64,000 nucleotides of DNA from Gymnorhina tibicen (Eukaryota > Chordata > Aves > Passeriformes > Artamidae): NCBI GenBank assembly GCA_013399875.1, contig VXAZ01000289.1, forward strand, positions 1,571,744 through 1,635,743, given 5' to 3'. The notes beneath the pieces were generated by a model. That model saw only the letters and a program-made list of their open reading frames with translations. It was not told the DNA's origin and did no database searches. Positions within the stretch are counted from its first letter, which is position 1. Every line of letters starts with the position of its first letter. The position numbers and the translations under genes are program-made. Shown piece after piece: positions 1-11,791 of the stretch.

Positions 1-101
1 TCATCTGGCATAAATCAACATTCAGTGCAGCAGCCCTCTGTAAGAGATAACCCCAGGAACGCATCTGGACTTCATAGCCTAACAAAATGTCTGGGTCATA
101 T
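1..101 (-). CDS. REV3L: REV3L exon 19 (partial, cut by window edge)
   Basis: Translation reads RYDPDILLGYEVQMRSWGYL and onwards to LCQM, matching the exonuclease-II region of vertebrate REV3L. The acceptor is a pyrimidine-rich stretch ending CTCTCCAG at 102-109. One base completes the Arg codon begun in exon 18. In proofreading B-family enzymes this segment carries GYNxxxFDxxYL; here Asn and Asp are replaced (GYE...RSWGYL), as expected for a polymerase without 3'-5' exonuclease. The exon continues left of base 1. Confidence 0.93.
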
Positions 102-1112
102 CTGGAGAGGTGGGGGGAAAAGAAAAAATGAGCTTCATATCATTTAAGAAAATATTTTCCATGAACAGAGTATAAACAGGATTGCATTCAAATCATGTTG
201 AGTTTAAAAAAGACGCAGTCACAATCGGTTTCTATGAAAGCAGCATCTGGACTAGGAGACAATATTTAAAACAGGCAGTCTCTTAGGATTTTTAGTAACA
301 TTCAACAGCAAAAATATTTAGGGAGAGTATTTTCACTGGAATTTTTTTTACATACTTCTATTATTTCGGTCTTTACAAATAAAGAATGAAATTGAGGTCT
401 CATCAGGTTTTATTGATGGAATCAGGATGTATCAAGCATAAAGTGAAACCTAGCTACTGGCATGAGACAGATGTGCAGTGAAATATAGTCATGACTGTGG
501 AACAGAATTTGCCAGTAGGTTAACTGGAATGTTTAACAAATAAAAATGTGTCACGCATACTGAAGTGTAGCTCTGAATAATCAGAGGGAAGTTCAGGTCC
601 TAAATGATGACACTTTATTGGGAGTTACAATTTGCAGTTGAGTGAGAGCTGTCTAAACTGAAACACACAGAAAAGCAACCATATCTACCAGTTCATTTTA
701 AATCTCTCTTTCTTTACAACAACCTTCTTCCTAAAAGATAAAACTCATTTTATGCCGTATCTCTTTCCAGCTGGAAAATCTGGCTGGCTCAAGTATGACA
801 AAAAGAAAAAGTCAGAATTGACTTCTAACACAGTCACTTCCAATCAGGCTCAGAGTAGAGCTCACTAGACAGAAGGACAAACAATGTGGCTTTAAAGACA
901 AAGCACAGGTAGGAGTTAGCTCAGAGGAGCCAGAATCACCTAACTTTTGAGCAGGAACTATTAAAACCAGAAGTCATGATCTGGTCACTTGCTCAATAGC
1001 CTTAAAATGATTTTCTTGGGCTGGGCAGAAAGACACTGGCCAAAGTAATGACATATCTGTTATTTTTAGCAAAAAAAGAAAGGAAGCTTCATTGGGAAGA
1101 ATAGCTGCTTCT

Positions 1113-1169
1113 TGGTTAGACTAAATGATCTTTAGTGTATTTTCCAACCTTGATGATTCTGTGATTCTT
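1113..1169 (+). repeat. CR1 LINE, short 3'-end fragment
   Basis: The pattern GGTTAGACTAAATGATCTTT, then TTTCCAACC and a terminal GATTCTGTGATTCT, is the degenerate 3' end of an avian CR1 element, read on the plus strand (antisense to REV3L). It is short and diverged. Confidence 0.75.
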
Positions 1170-1275
1170 TCAATGCAGCTAAGGGGTTTTGAGTTCCAGC
1201 AGGCAGCATTCAATACAACTGAAAGACGTAAGGGCAGCTGTCAGGAGGTAAAGGACTGATGACAGGCTGAGGGTC

Positions 1276-1364
1276 CTGTGCCCAACCCTACAACAGGATG
1301 CAGGCCTGTAGACCTCAACAGTCTGTGCCCAACCCTACAACAGGATGCAGGCCTGTAGACCTCA
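1276..1364. repeat. Two-copy tandem duplication, 47-bp period
   Basis: A 42-bp stretch at 1276-1317 recurs without change at 1323-1364, separated by 5 bp. It begins CTGTGCCCAACC and ends GACCTCA. The exact identity points to a recent slippage or duplication event, or to an assembly artefact. Confidence 0.9.
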
Positions 1365-4300
1365 GTTTATGGGAAAAGAAGGTAGGGGCCTTGGTTTTTG
1401 AAAAGGATCTCTGTACTCCTTGCATCCATAAACACATCAAAAATATGCAAACATTTCCTGACTGTTGAATACAGAACACTCTTTCCCTGAATGCTGAGTT
1501 AGTTGTATCACAGACATTATAAATGAAGCTTCAAACTTTATCAGGAAAGTGTCTTCCTTGTTATGCCACCCAGCCAAAAACAATGACAACTCTCTTTCAA
1601 GACACTAATTACTCTGAGAATAGCTCCAAAAAAGAGCTTCTCCACACTTCTGCCATGGGACACTAACTTTCTGTGAAAAATAGTTGAACCTTGTTACTCA
1701 GCTTGGCTCTCTCTTTATTACAATTTGGGTTTTTGCACCTGCCAGAAGTTGCAAAAATCTCCTTTATCACCTACTTCTACTTGTGAGGGAATGGTTTTGA
1801 TACAATTTTTGCCAAAAGCAGAGGATTCTAAAGTACGTTTTTAATTTCTAGCATTCTACAGAAAGTTAAAGAACTAGCACTTTGCCTTTGGGGGATATTT
1901 TGCTCTCTGCTCTTCATGTTTAAAGAGTAATTCTTTGGTTTTGGAGATAAGAAATGACCATCAGGAGTGGAAATGGTAAATTTACTCATTTTGGAAACCT
2001 ATTCTACTAATGGTACAAACCCAAAACTACTTAGAACAATTTATGGACAAATGACTGAAGCTAGCCTGCAGTTTATTCCAGCAGTGGAATCAGCAAGAGT
2101 TATGACCGCTTGCTGCTCTGCGCAACATACAGTGATTGCTAAATGATGCTCCAAAATTATTAATAGCTCCATTTAAGCTTTGAAATAAAAAGGAATTATG
2201 TTGTGTTTTATGTAGGCATAGAATTAACATTACAAAAATTAACATATTTTCAAATTAATTCCTGTAACTAAACTATCCTGGTCCTAGCATACTGCAGAAC
2301 ACTACTGATTAATTAAAATGAGGGAAGCAGTCATTCATGTTCATATTTGAAAAGTGGTGTCATATAATTCAAAATGGAAAATACTTGTAGATTTTGCACA
2401 GCACAAGGCATTAGGCAGATGGGTTCCATGATAGATGCAAATGTGAATCTGAAACTTGTGAAGTGGTACATAAAACAATATTCATTATGCCAGAAATTTA
2501 CTTTCTCTTTCAAGCCTATTCTGAACGGAAACAAGCATCCTGTTTGGAAGCAGCAAGTTGCCATAACCATATTAGCAGCTACCACCTGTGATGAAGGACA
2601 CTTGCTTTGGGTTTTAACTTGCCCAAGCAGGCCATTAGCTTTCTCACTTCCTACTTTAAAAAATTTATTGGGCTATTATACTACTACTGCAACTGAATAT
2701 ATTTCATCAGTTCTGGATTATCTTTTAACCTAATGAACAAAATGACCTCTATAATCCATCTGCATATAATCTCAACAACTGTTTCTCTAGTATCCTTCAG
2801 ATGTGAAGATGTTTTTATAGGACAAGACATAAAAGCCCTTTAGTTTATGGTGTTTTCAGATAAATGCTTTTTCTTATATAAATAAACTGTATCTAACTTA
2901 AGTATCACATATTTTAACACAATTTTCTGTAAATCCACATTTAGATTGGAAAGCTTATTAATCAAAAGATTTTTTTAAAAAGCAGTGTACTAGTTTGGAA
3001 CTCAGTCTTGCCCATCCAGGCCATTAGGGATTGCCTCTAATTGCACATTACTGAGTTACAGGCTATTTCTTTACGGCACATTACTTACTCTGCTTTTCCA
3101 TCCCAGCTAGACACCACACATGCATTAACGGGAGTGTCTAATTTCAGCTAATATTGGCATCTCAAGTTTTCTAAGCTGGTCTCTATTGAACAAAAAGCCT
3201 CTTTGGGTGAACCATTTTTTATATTTTAGCCACCTCTTCCAGACCAAGATCCTGTTCTTTCTGTTTAACTTTCCTGGTGATGAGGATAGCTAGTTAAGAC
3301 ACTGACAGTGAAGTACAGATGTTTCAGTCAGATGACTTATACAAAGCTATCTAAATGGAAAATCAAGGTAGAGTAGCTAGTAAATGGTGAGATCAAATCT
3401 TACTGTAAATTCCCTATAATCACAGTCCTTTAATGTCAGTTTGTCCATATTTAAAACTTGGATCCAAGTGGTATCCTTCTAAAAGCATGAAAACCAATAA
3501 ACGTACTACTGGCAACTGAATTGCTCAGATACTGCAGTAAATTACACATATATGTATTTTGTATGTATATCTGTATGCATTCGTAAGTGTATCTCTGGAT
3601 TATCTCTGAAGGAAAAAACAAAGTAACATTAAATCCAAGAACTCCTTTCTACTGTGTAACACTTAGAACCCTGAACTCCTGCACTACCTATGAACAAGAT
3701 CTACCTTAAGCAACAGGTTTAACAGACCTTTCAAATTTCTTGCACCTAGTAAGAGACACTGTTGTTTCTTGCTTCTAATTTGTTTGCTGATGAACGAAGT
3801 CCCAATTTAAGCAGCAGAAATGCCTTCTCCTGCAGCCCAATCTCATGTACCAGCTCTACCAATGAACAAGTGTGACACTTGCCGAGATCTCCAGTGGTAT
3901 TCTATTTGCTATTAGAGAAGAAGAGATGTCTGGAGCTAAAAGACTACATTATTCCACATGGGAAAATGAACAGGCAAACCCAAAGTTTAGCTGATGTGAG
4001 CTTATCTGAAGTGTAATTCCCTCTCACTTTCTCGCTCCCTTTTTCATGTGGTGCCACAAAGACAACAGGCTGTGAGCTAAGAGGACAAGTTTTATATGTT
4101 TCATCCTTCTGTCTCACAATTTTTACAGTATACTATGAAGCTGGTCTTCATCATCAGTTCAAGCTATTTTATTAGAAGAAATTGTAATAAGACCAGCTGT
4201 TACACCTGCAAGAAACTAGTAAATTGTAATAGTGATATTTGAAAGCTGCTGGCGAGGAATAACACGACAGGAATAAGAGGTGTTCTTGCCAACATATGCT

Positions 4301-7177
4301 CTTTTGTTAAAAGGATGGGCCCTGATACTGCTTTGCATGCTGTTGCCAGTCTTTCTGCAAAGATGAAAAGCAGAATTTATGCTGGCAGGATTTAAACACA
4401 ACAGCATTAACATTCAACTCATACATGCTGCAGAGAGAAGAAATGCGATTATTTTCCTTTCCTTTCCAGCTAAGTTGTATATGCTGCTATGACATCTCTT
4501 CCTCTTTCTCATTTGACAGTTTCGTGAATGAACACTAAAGCTCCCAGTTACACCTTCCCTTCTATTATGCGTCTGGTTTTCCTGACTGCTATTTTTCTTC
4601 CAGCTATGATTAAGAGAAAAAAAAAGTGGAAGCGGGGAGGGAATTATGCCAGACCTATGATACAGACAAAAGCAGTAACTGTGCATAGCAACAGAATGCT
4701 TGGTGACTGAAACATATAACTGAAATCCCTGAAAACATTTTTCCAGTTTGCCTTAGACAATAAAAATCCGTAAAGTTGATACAGGACATTAAATACAGAT
4801 TTCTACAGGAAAATGCCACTGATGAAGATGATACTGGCCTGGAAAAAGAAGGTTAGATTAGCATACCTCTATTTTAAGAAGAAAACGTTGCTAGAGCATT
4901 TACAGAAGAAAAAATATAAAGCACTGTATCCAAACAAAAAAATTCATTAGCATTATGCCTTATAAGAAAAACATTATAAAAATATTTAATAACAGTTCAT
5001 TAATATGCAAATGTTATCCCCAAAATGTTTATGTAAAATCTTAACATTATACTCTGTTCATGTAATTTTATCAAAAACTACTTCAATGGAGACAAGGAGC
5101 TGCGGGCATCTGGTAAGTCTCAAATAGCAATGAATGTACTATTTTTTTCAAGCCCATCCCAGTTTCACATCCTCTGTGTGTCAGAGAGATGGGGACTGTG
5201 CATTCCCACATGAATTCCCCAAATTTTGCTCCTCTCACACCTGCAGGACCAGCCCTTTTCTGCTATCTGGCAGCATCTGCACTTAAAGAGAAATGGAACA
5301 ATTTGCCTTAAAGTGAAGGAGAGGCCCAGACATTTAATTTCTCTTTCATGGGAATCCACTGCTCCATCAGGCTTGGACATCTCTAGCTTTCCTACGTTTT
5401 AAATCTCCATGCAAACATTCTTGTAGCATTCCCTTCCACCTTCTCCTCCTCCTCCTCAAACAGTCGGCTTTCCTGTGTTAGGGAGCTATGTAAGTGTGTT
5501 TACTTTTTTTCCTGCTTTTAGGTTCAGAGATATGGTTCTCTCTTTTTTCAAGCAGAAAGATTCTTCCATTTTTTCTCCCATCTCAGTGCAGCTGACACCT
5601 TATAATCAACAGAGGGTCTATACAAGAAAGCACTTCAGGCAGCACACCAGAATGCTTTAGGATAGAATGCTTTAGCAATAGATGTCAAGGCTCCATTGTC
5701 AAGGCTCAAGAAAACAAAAAATCCCCTCTGACAATTTCAGAGAGCCTACAATTTGGATCTCTCTGCTTCTAGGACATTCCCCAGTGACTGCACAGGATTA
5801 GAAGGAGGTTGTCTCTCAGCTGCTTTATGCCAGTTTTGAGTGAAGCCTTTTTTTTTTTATTTTTGGTTTACAGACAGAGGACAGGTTACCAAAGAAGGGA
5901 AATTTGGACCTATGCAGGTGCAGCTCCCTCTCAAGGTCTAAGACAGTTGTCAGGGTACACAAATCAATTCAATGATGCTTTTCTTTGTTACAAATCCGTG
6001 CTGTTTGTTCTTCCCTCCCTCCTCCAAATTCACCTTTGTGGCTCTTCCTTTCTGTCTGTTTCCTGACTCTCAACCCTCAACCTCAGTATTACAATACCTT
6101 TTAAAATTAAAGTTGTCTCTACATAGACTTTGGTATTCACACTTGTTAAGTACTCCCATTTCACAGGTTAGTCACTCTCAGTAATGACCTCCTAGAAACA
6201 AGAGGTGCTTACTCTCCTCAATATTTGGACAAATCTGTGAATTTTCAGTATAGATGAAATCACAGATCACAATTCAAGAGAAACAACCAGGTCTTCTTCT
6301 GGTCTACTAGAACTCAAGATGACTTATTTCTGTTTGCCAATGGCTCTGAGTTAATTAGAGACAACATCTACTAATCCACAGAAGAACATTTAACCTGGTA
6401 CTTACTTCACCATGAATTAACCATACCATGGTCATTCAGATCTAGCACACCCTAAATCACCTCACAGTGAAGGTATTAACTGAATCCAACTTCAGTTCAT
6501 CAATTCCAGTGAACTTTCTGGAGCAATACTCATCTTCAGTAAACACAGAAGTTCTGCTATAAAAAGCTAGATTTGGGAAACACTCTTCATTGACAAAAAC
6601 CTAGTCAAAGAGACTGATGAGCTAAGAGTACTGCAGAAGTTACAAATTTTCCAGGAATCACCTTTGCCTAATCTATGTGAAACACAGTCACCAAGAATTC
6701 TCTATTGGGCTCTTCCAGAGTTTACATGTATTGACTAGAAGTTACAGAATCAACCACTATTTATTTTCAATCGCCAGGATAGAAAGAAAACAAAAGGCCT
6801 AAACAAAGAAGTAGAAGGATGGAACTTGAAACAAATGAGTATGTTCCACAATTTCACATATATGGAATAAGAGGAAGAATTAGGCCAGCTACTAAGAGAA
6901 TGACTAGAAATAGGAACAAGAATTCTTAAACTGGACTGCATAAGATAATTCCTCCTGCAGCTGAGATCCTCTCTGTTCAGTTCTCCAACAGGTTGATAAA
7001 ATCTGCTCCTGATACTGACAATCAAGAGTGAATAGATAATCTGTCATTCATTATGCCAGGAATCTGGAATTTCAGTCTTCCACAGCCCAAGAGGTCTAGA
7101 ACATGAACCAAAAGCAGGCTGCAGTCATGGTCGGCATGCTGTTCAGTCACAAGAGCTTATTACTGTCCAGCCTAAAG

Positions 7178-7205
7178 ATATATATATATATAAGATATAT
7201 ATAAG
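7178..7205. repeat. TA-rich simple repeat
   Basis: Alternating AT dinucleotides interrupted by AAG, giving two copies of ATATATATAAGAT-like sequence. Microsatellite-type tract within intron 18. Confidence 0.8.
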
Positions 7206-8135
7206 ATACTGATACAATTCTCAGCTTGAAAATTAGGGTGATTCTGACTGTTGCTCCATGAAGTTCAAGTGGTAATGTTTCTTAAATACGGCCTGATAGT
7301 TTTCTTCCACTCATCTATCAGACCTACTATTAAGTGCATCTACCAGAACAGCCGAAGTACCTAGCTTGCGCTGGAAAAAAAATAGTACTAAAAAGATCAA
7401 CAGAAGATTGTTTAAAAAATAATTACTAACTTCCATTAAAGCTGCTTGCTTGTTCATTTCTCATTGAGGAAGTTTTTGCAGTCCACTACTTCTTAATCAA
7501 GTAGTTTTACCATACTTCCTCCTTCAGTTAAAGCTACTCTGGGCCTAGACACTTGTTTTGTGCTTAAAAAATACAAAACACTTACTCCAACAAAATTTCT
7601 TCTTTTTTTGCCCAGGCTACAGAAAATAAAGGGGGAAAAAGAGCAGCAAACTGTAGATGTGGTCCAAGATACAAAAAACATCTTTTTTGAGAGTCCGTCA
7701 GAAGTCTAATACCTGAGGTGTTACTCTAGAGTTGGGATGGAAGTAGACTAAGATGGTGACAGCAGTCTGCCTCTCCATTAATAGACCAAACCTTTTATCT
7801 TCCAGGAATACAAGTAAACTAACTCAATCTTTGTGGATGAAGTTGTTGCATCAAAAAGGTACTCTAGCACACGGTAGAGAAGATCCCATAAGCAGAGATT
7901 TCTCAGTCAGCAACTTGGTACATTCCATCTTCAAGTACACCAAAATTGCATGATTTTTTCCTTCTGTAATGCCTTCAGTATGTACAGATACAGACTACTT
8001 CTGTTCTTCAGCAATAAACATATATTTTAACTGCTGAGTTCTCTCTACCATATTCTTTCTGTCCTGTCACTTCTTAAACTTCCACACAACTGGTGGAGAA
8101 TTCTTCATTTATTGGCAGTTTCTCATTCTGAGTAA

Positions 8136-8609
8136 TTTTCCCAAGTTTGATGGAGCACTAGATTTCCAAGAAAGAGAAAAATAATATTATGTTCCTTACC
8201 TGCATTTTGTCTTCTCTGAACAGGAATCTGCTGCTCTGTCAGGACCCACCCTGTGCTGGTTGCATTCAGCAACTCTTTTTGTATTCTGGCTTCATGGGGT
8301 TGGTCAAAGTCTTTCTCATCAGAGGTTTTCTGGTTGGAGAGAGAAAGAATTGCAAATGTACTCTGCCTAGTCTTTTTTTCTTGTGCCTCCATTCCAGCAG
8401 GGTGACTCAAAGTTTAAATCTGTTTATTTTCCTTGCAATTTTACAGCTTTGCACCTGTCAGTAAGGTCTGGAGAGACATCTGTGTTTTTCCACCTACGCA
8501 CCAGGCGAGAGGGCTCCCAAGCAGGCTTCTCAGCCTTGGTGGAGATGGGGAAAACCAGCAGTTTTCCAAGTCTGATGGAGCAGGGGATTTCCATTCAGAG
8601 AAGACAAAA
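8136..8609. repeat. Three-copy motif cluster with inverted arms
   Basis: A motif of about 45 bp occurs at 8136-8180 (plus), 8205-8246 (minus) and 8562-8609 (plus). Its core reads like GATGGAGCAGNGGATTTCC followed by TTCAGAGAAGACAAAA. The second and third copies share an exact 16-bp inverted arm (8205-8220 versus 8594-8609). The first copy is more diverged. I do not recognise a named repeat family; it could be part of an old transposon. Confidence 0.6.
8200..8329 (-). other. Exon-like open segment of unknown status
   Basis: On the minus strand a pyrimidine-rich CTTTCTCTCTCCAACCAG is followed by 130 bp and then CAG|GTAAGG, a strong donor consensus. One frame is open throughout and reads KTSDEKDFDQPHEA...VQRRQNA. 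It is not part of REV3L as I know it. If spliced after exon 18 it would shift the frame and reach a TGA, so it would act as a poison exon. It overlaps the second copy of the local repeated motif. It may equally be a chance match of splice signals. Confidence 0.25.
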
Positions 8610-9093
8610 CCAATGAAAGAAACTGATTTTTCAACGAACCCTTATTTTAAACTGCAGCAGTTTCAGTACCGTGCAGGTTTTTTTTTCTGTCTTGCCTCAG
8701 AGTACCTAGAAAACTCTTCCTGTCTGAGGGGCTTTCCATAGCTCTCAGCACTGTTAATATCTACTATTCTGAGAGTTTCAGAGAGAAATGTGTAATGAAT
8801 TCTGGGGTTAACTGGAAAAGCTGTATGTTAAAAAACATTACTAATATGGCTGATTAGTTTCAAGACTGTAACTCAGCTGCTTAAGAGGATCTGAATGTTC
8901 TTGCTGTCAGAGAAAAGGAAAAGCAAAAAGTATTTTTATTTGAAAGACCACCATGCTTGTCCACTCTAGAAATAAGCCTTTGAGGAAAACAACAACAAAA
9001 AAAATCAGTATTTGAAAGACTGGCAAGGGTTGAAGGAACTAAATCTGCTGTTCCAAGCCTGAAAAATAAAAGCAGAACGTACAGATATGCTAC

Positions 9094-9205
9094 CTTTTTA
9101 CAATATTCACTACTTCCTGGAAAAGAGTTCTTTCATCAGTAGCGTAACTGACTTCTAGTCCTGTAACTCCAGATCTTGTAAGCAAGGGGGCTTGGTCTCT
9201 GCTCC
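9094..9205 (-). CDS. REV3L: REV3L exon 18
   Basis: The exon reads GSRDQAPLLTRSGVTGLEVS and onwards to VVNIVKR, the REV3L stretch just before the exonuclease-II-like motif. The acceptor is TGTATTTTCTAG and the donor AAG|GTAGCA. The length of 112 bp carries phase 1 in and phase 2 out, fitting both neighbours. The first residues (GSRDQAP) differ from the mammalian DIRYQTP, while the rest is close. Confidence 0.95.
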
Positions 9206-11598
9206 CTAGAAAATACAAGTAAAAAAACCTGTTACAATTTAGAAGGAATTTCCTTACTTCAATCAACAATACTGCTTTAGAATAAAACATACAACTGAAA
9301 AGAAGTATGGAACACAGCTTATTTTTATCTTCAATAATTATCACAATTAATTCCATGGACTTATTTTGTTCCTCTTGGGTGGAATAATTTTTTTCTTTTC
9401 ACTTTGTAGAATTCTGCCATAGTGGTAATCTTGCACAAATTCTCAGATAGAAACGAATTTGATTCAAGAGAATTTCACTATTTTACATGTACAAGAGTCC
9501 AGCTACTAGAAAATTACTTTTAATAAGAAATATTAAATGGCTATATGACAGCTCACACACTGTTTTCATGCAAAATGTAATTTTAATTGCTACCTTAGAG
9601 TAGTGCTTTGCAAAATGCCTTACAGAATGAAAATGCTATATAACAGTATAGTTCTTTTTTTCAGCACACTGCTAAGTTACTGATAGAAATGGAAAAACAT
9701 GAGCAACTGCTCACTTAGTGCACATTAAAAGTGTCCACATTGATAATGTCTGAGTAATATCTAAATTTGTATGCATGCAGGAACTCAGCATTTGCTTTCC
9801 GTATTAAAAAAAAAATCTTTATATGAATAATGCACAACACATACTCTGTTATCTCTATACAACGGATAGTACGATCTCCATTAAGATGATGTAGATTTTA
9901 AGAACTGGAGTTTTTAAAAGGCATTCTACTTTGACACATTTTTAAGATCTTGAGAATTAAGAGAAGTGTGCTTTCATAAACAAATGTTAAAACAAGTACT
10001 GTGACTTACAAAGCAATAATAACACAAAAGGGGAAAAAAAGATGTATCTCAATGTCAAGTCACTCCACAGGAAACTCAAAAAGTTCTAACCAAGAAAGTA
10101 TTGACAGCACACATCAATTAAAGCAACAGATGTCACAATAACATTTAAACACATAATTTTATTTCGCTAACAAAACCAGATCAGAACCTTTGTTTTTTCA
10201 AAAGTATCACTGGACCTTTTATGGATAGCTTTTTCTTGATAAATTATCAGTGGCACACACCTAGGGAGCCATAGTGGCTATACTGTGAAAAAATCTCAGT
10301 AAGGTAATGGAAATAAATTTTTTAAAGATAGTAACAAGCATATAATACCAGAATAAAATTCACTGAGAATAATAAGAACTTAGCTTAACATGATATAATA
10401 TCTACAATACTTTGTAAAATAAACTGGTAAAAGAAGAAGCTGTTGCCTTATTGCTAAATTTATTTTTGGTAGGTTTTTGTCCACGCTTAAAATTTTAGAC
10501 AGTATTTTGTGGTTTGACACACATTCACAATGCCAAAGAAACCCTGAAAGAAAGAGGACTACTTTGGGGATGTTTTTTGGTTTGAGGTTTTTTTTGGTTG
10601 GTTTTTTTACTAGCCTAAACCAGTGGTACTCAACCTTTAACAGCTGGAGAGCCACTTCTTAATAAAATGGAGTTGTAGAGCACCATAAAAATCAAGTATC
10701 AACTGTGTGATTTTTTTTTTCCATCATGACACTTCAATGTGTGATGATGCTGCCTTAATGCCACCACACATTGATACATCACGACATGACACATCAGCAT
10801 CCTCTCTCCCAGCAGCATTCTGTCTTCAATCCCTTCTGGCTGCTAGGAAGGAGTGGGGTGGAGGGGTGGAAGGGGCAAAAGGGCAAGTTTTTCCCCATTC
10901 TGCCCCACAGCTGCTGGGTGGGAGGTGATCTCTACTCTTACCTGTGGGGGGATCCCAGCAGCTCCTTTTCTTTCCCCCTATGGGAGGGGGAACTTCAGCG
11001 ACTCCCACACTGCTGGTCCATTTGCTCAGTGCTCCCCGCGCTGCCTGATAGAGTGGAGCGCCGATCAGATGCCTACATTGCGAGAGCCGCCTGTAGGGCC
11101 ATGAAGAGCCACATCCGGCTCTAGAGCCACAGGTTGAGTATCACTGGTCTAAACAAAGCCAAAAAGGTACAATAGAATAAGGGCCCCTGTTTGGATCCTA
11201 AAAGGATCAGATAAAACCACAAAAATAACCCTTAAGTAAAATATAAAACATACTGTCTTGCTTTTAACATTTTCTACTTGTAGCTATCCAGCAACTTGAG
11301 TAGGAAACTAAAGGCAGGTTTTCCTCTTTACACTTTTAGAACACTGCAGGAGCTTGTCCACAAGTACGCAAACATGGATCTTTTGCACACGCGTATGTTA
11401 TTTGTGGTTTACAGCCCATGCAATAGTTCTTTGGAAGATATAAGCAGGAAAACTCCATATTTAATATGGCCATTCAACAAGACAAAATTAAATGAGATAC
11501 ATAGTAATATAGATACTCTATTACATTTTGCTTGCTACTGTTTGATTACTACGAAATAGCATTTTTGTAAAATATATTAAGAAAAAAGAAATAGGAAC
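9206..11598 (-). other. REV3L: Intron 17 (2,393 bp)
   Basis: Contains the hAT-type element at 10621-11146 with its target-site duplication. Otherwise AT-rich sequence with no gene that I can recognise. Its donor on the exon 17 side is GTTCCT, an unusually poor match to consensus. Confidence 0.85.
10621..11146. mobile_element. Non-autonomous hAT-type DNA transposon, 526 bp
   Basis: The terminal inverted repeats are CAGTGGTACTCAACCT (10621-10636) and AGGTTGAGTATCACTG (11131-11146), matching at 15 of 16 positions. The element is flanked by an 8-bp target duplication, GCCTAAAC (10613-10620) and GTCTAAAC (11147-11154), one mismatch. The CAG...CTG ends and the 8-bp duplication define the hAT superfamily; the CAGTGGT start is typical of Charlie-like members. 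The octamer AGAGCCAC occurs near the ends at 10648-10655, 11105-11112 and 11123-11130, like hAT subterminal transposase sites. No transposase coding was seen; the GC-rich interior is too short, so it was presumably mobilised by another copy. Confidence 0.88.
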
Positions 11599-11791
11599 CT
11601 TGGCTTGAGAGTGTCCTGTCTCTATCAATCACTATAGCACCAGTGATTTCTTTTTTATCAGTATTTGGCAGTGCTGAGTCTGATGAGACGCAATAGAATA
11701 AAGCACAGATCGGATCAAACTCTGGGTCCGGTTCCAAATCTCGTCTTGTTCGAGCATGTAACTCCATACTGATGAGGGTAAGGTGTTGGAC
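11599..11791 (-). CDS. REV3L: REV3L exon 17
   Basis: Translation runs VQHLTLISMELHARTRRDLE, continues PDPEFDPICALFY and ends in LSSQ. This is the start of the exonuclease-like domain of B-family polymerases. Aligned with the usual exonuclease-I motif (FDIE), this protein reads ISME: the metal-binding Asp is absent, consistent with pol zeta lacking proofreading. The acceptor is TTTGTTGCTAG. The donor CAAG|GTTCCT keeps only GT of the intron consensus. At 193 bp the exon is 64 codons plus one base, giving phase 1 into exon 18. Confidence 0.95.

Larger units (their letters stand above)
102..9093 (-). other. REV3L: Intron 18 (8,992 bp)
   Basis: This non-coding stretch contains a CR1 3' fragment, a 47-bp tandem duplication, AT-rich simple tracts (for example 7178-7205) and a three-copy motif cluster near 8136-8609 around an exon-like open frame. 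All of these are listed separately. I saw no other recognisable gene; the remaining open frames of 60-119 codons lack homology that I can recognise. Confidence 0.85.

Noticed and set aside
2374..2733. 119-codon open frame on the plus strand in intron 18
   Set aside because: No homology that I recognise, no splice or promoter context, and an overlapping open frame on the other strand. Expected by chance in AT-rich intron.
10771..11124. 117-codon open frame on the plus strand
   Set aside because: It lies wholly inside the non-autonomous hAT element in GC-rich sequence, has no recognisable domain, and several other frames are open over the same stretch.
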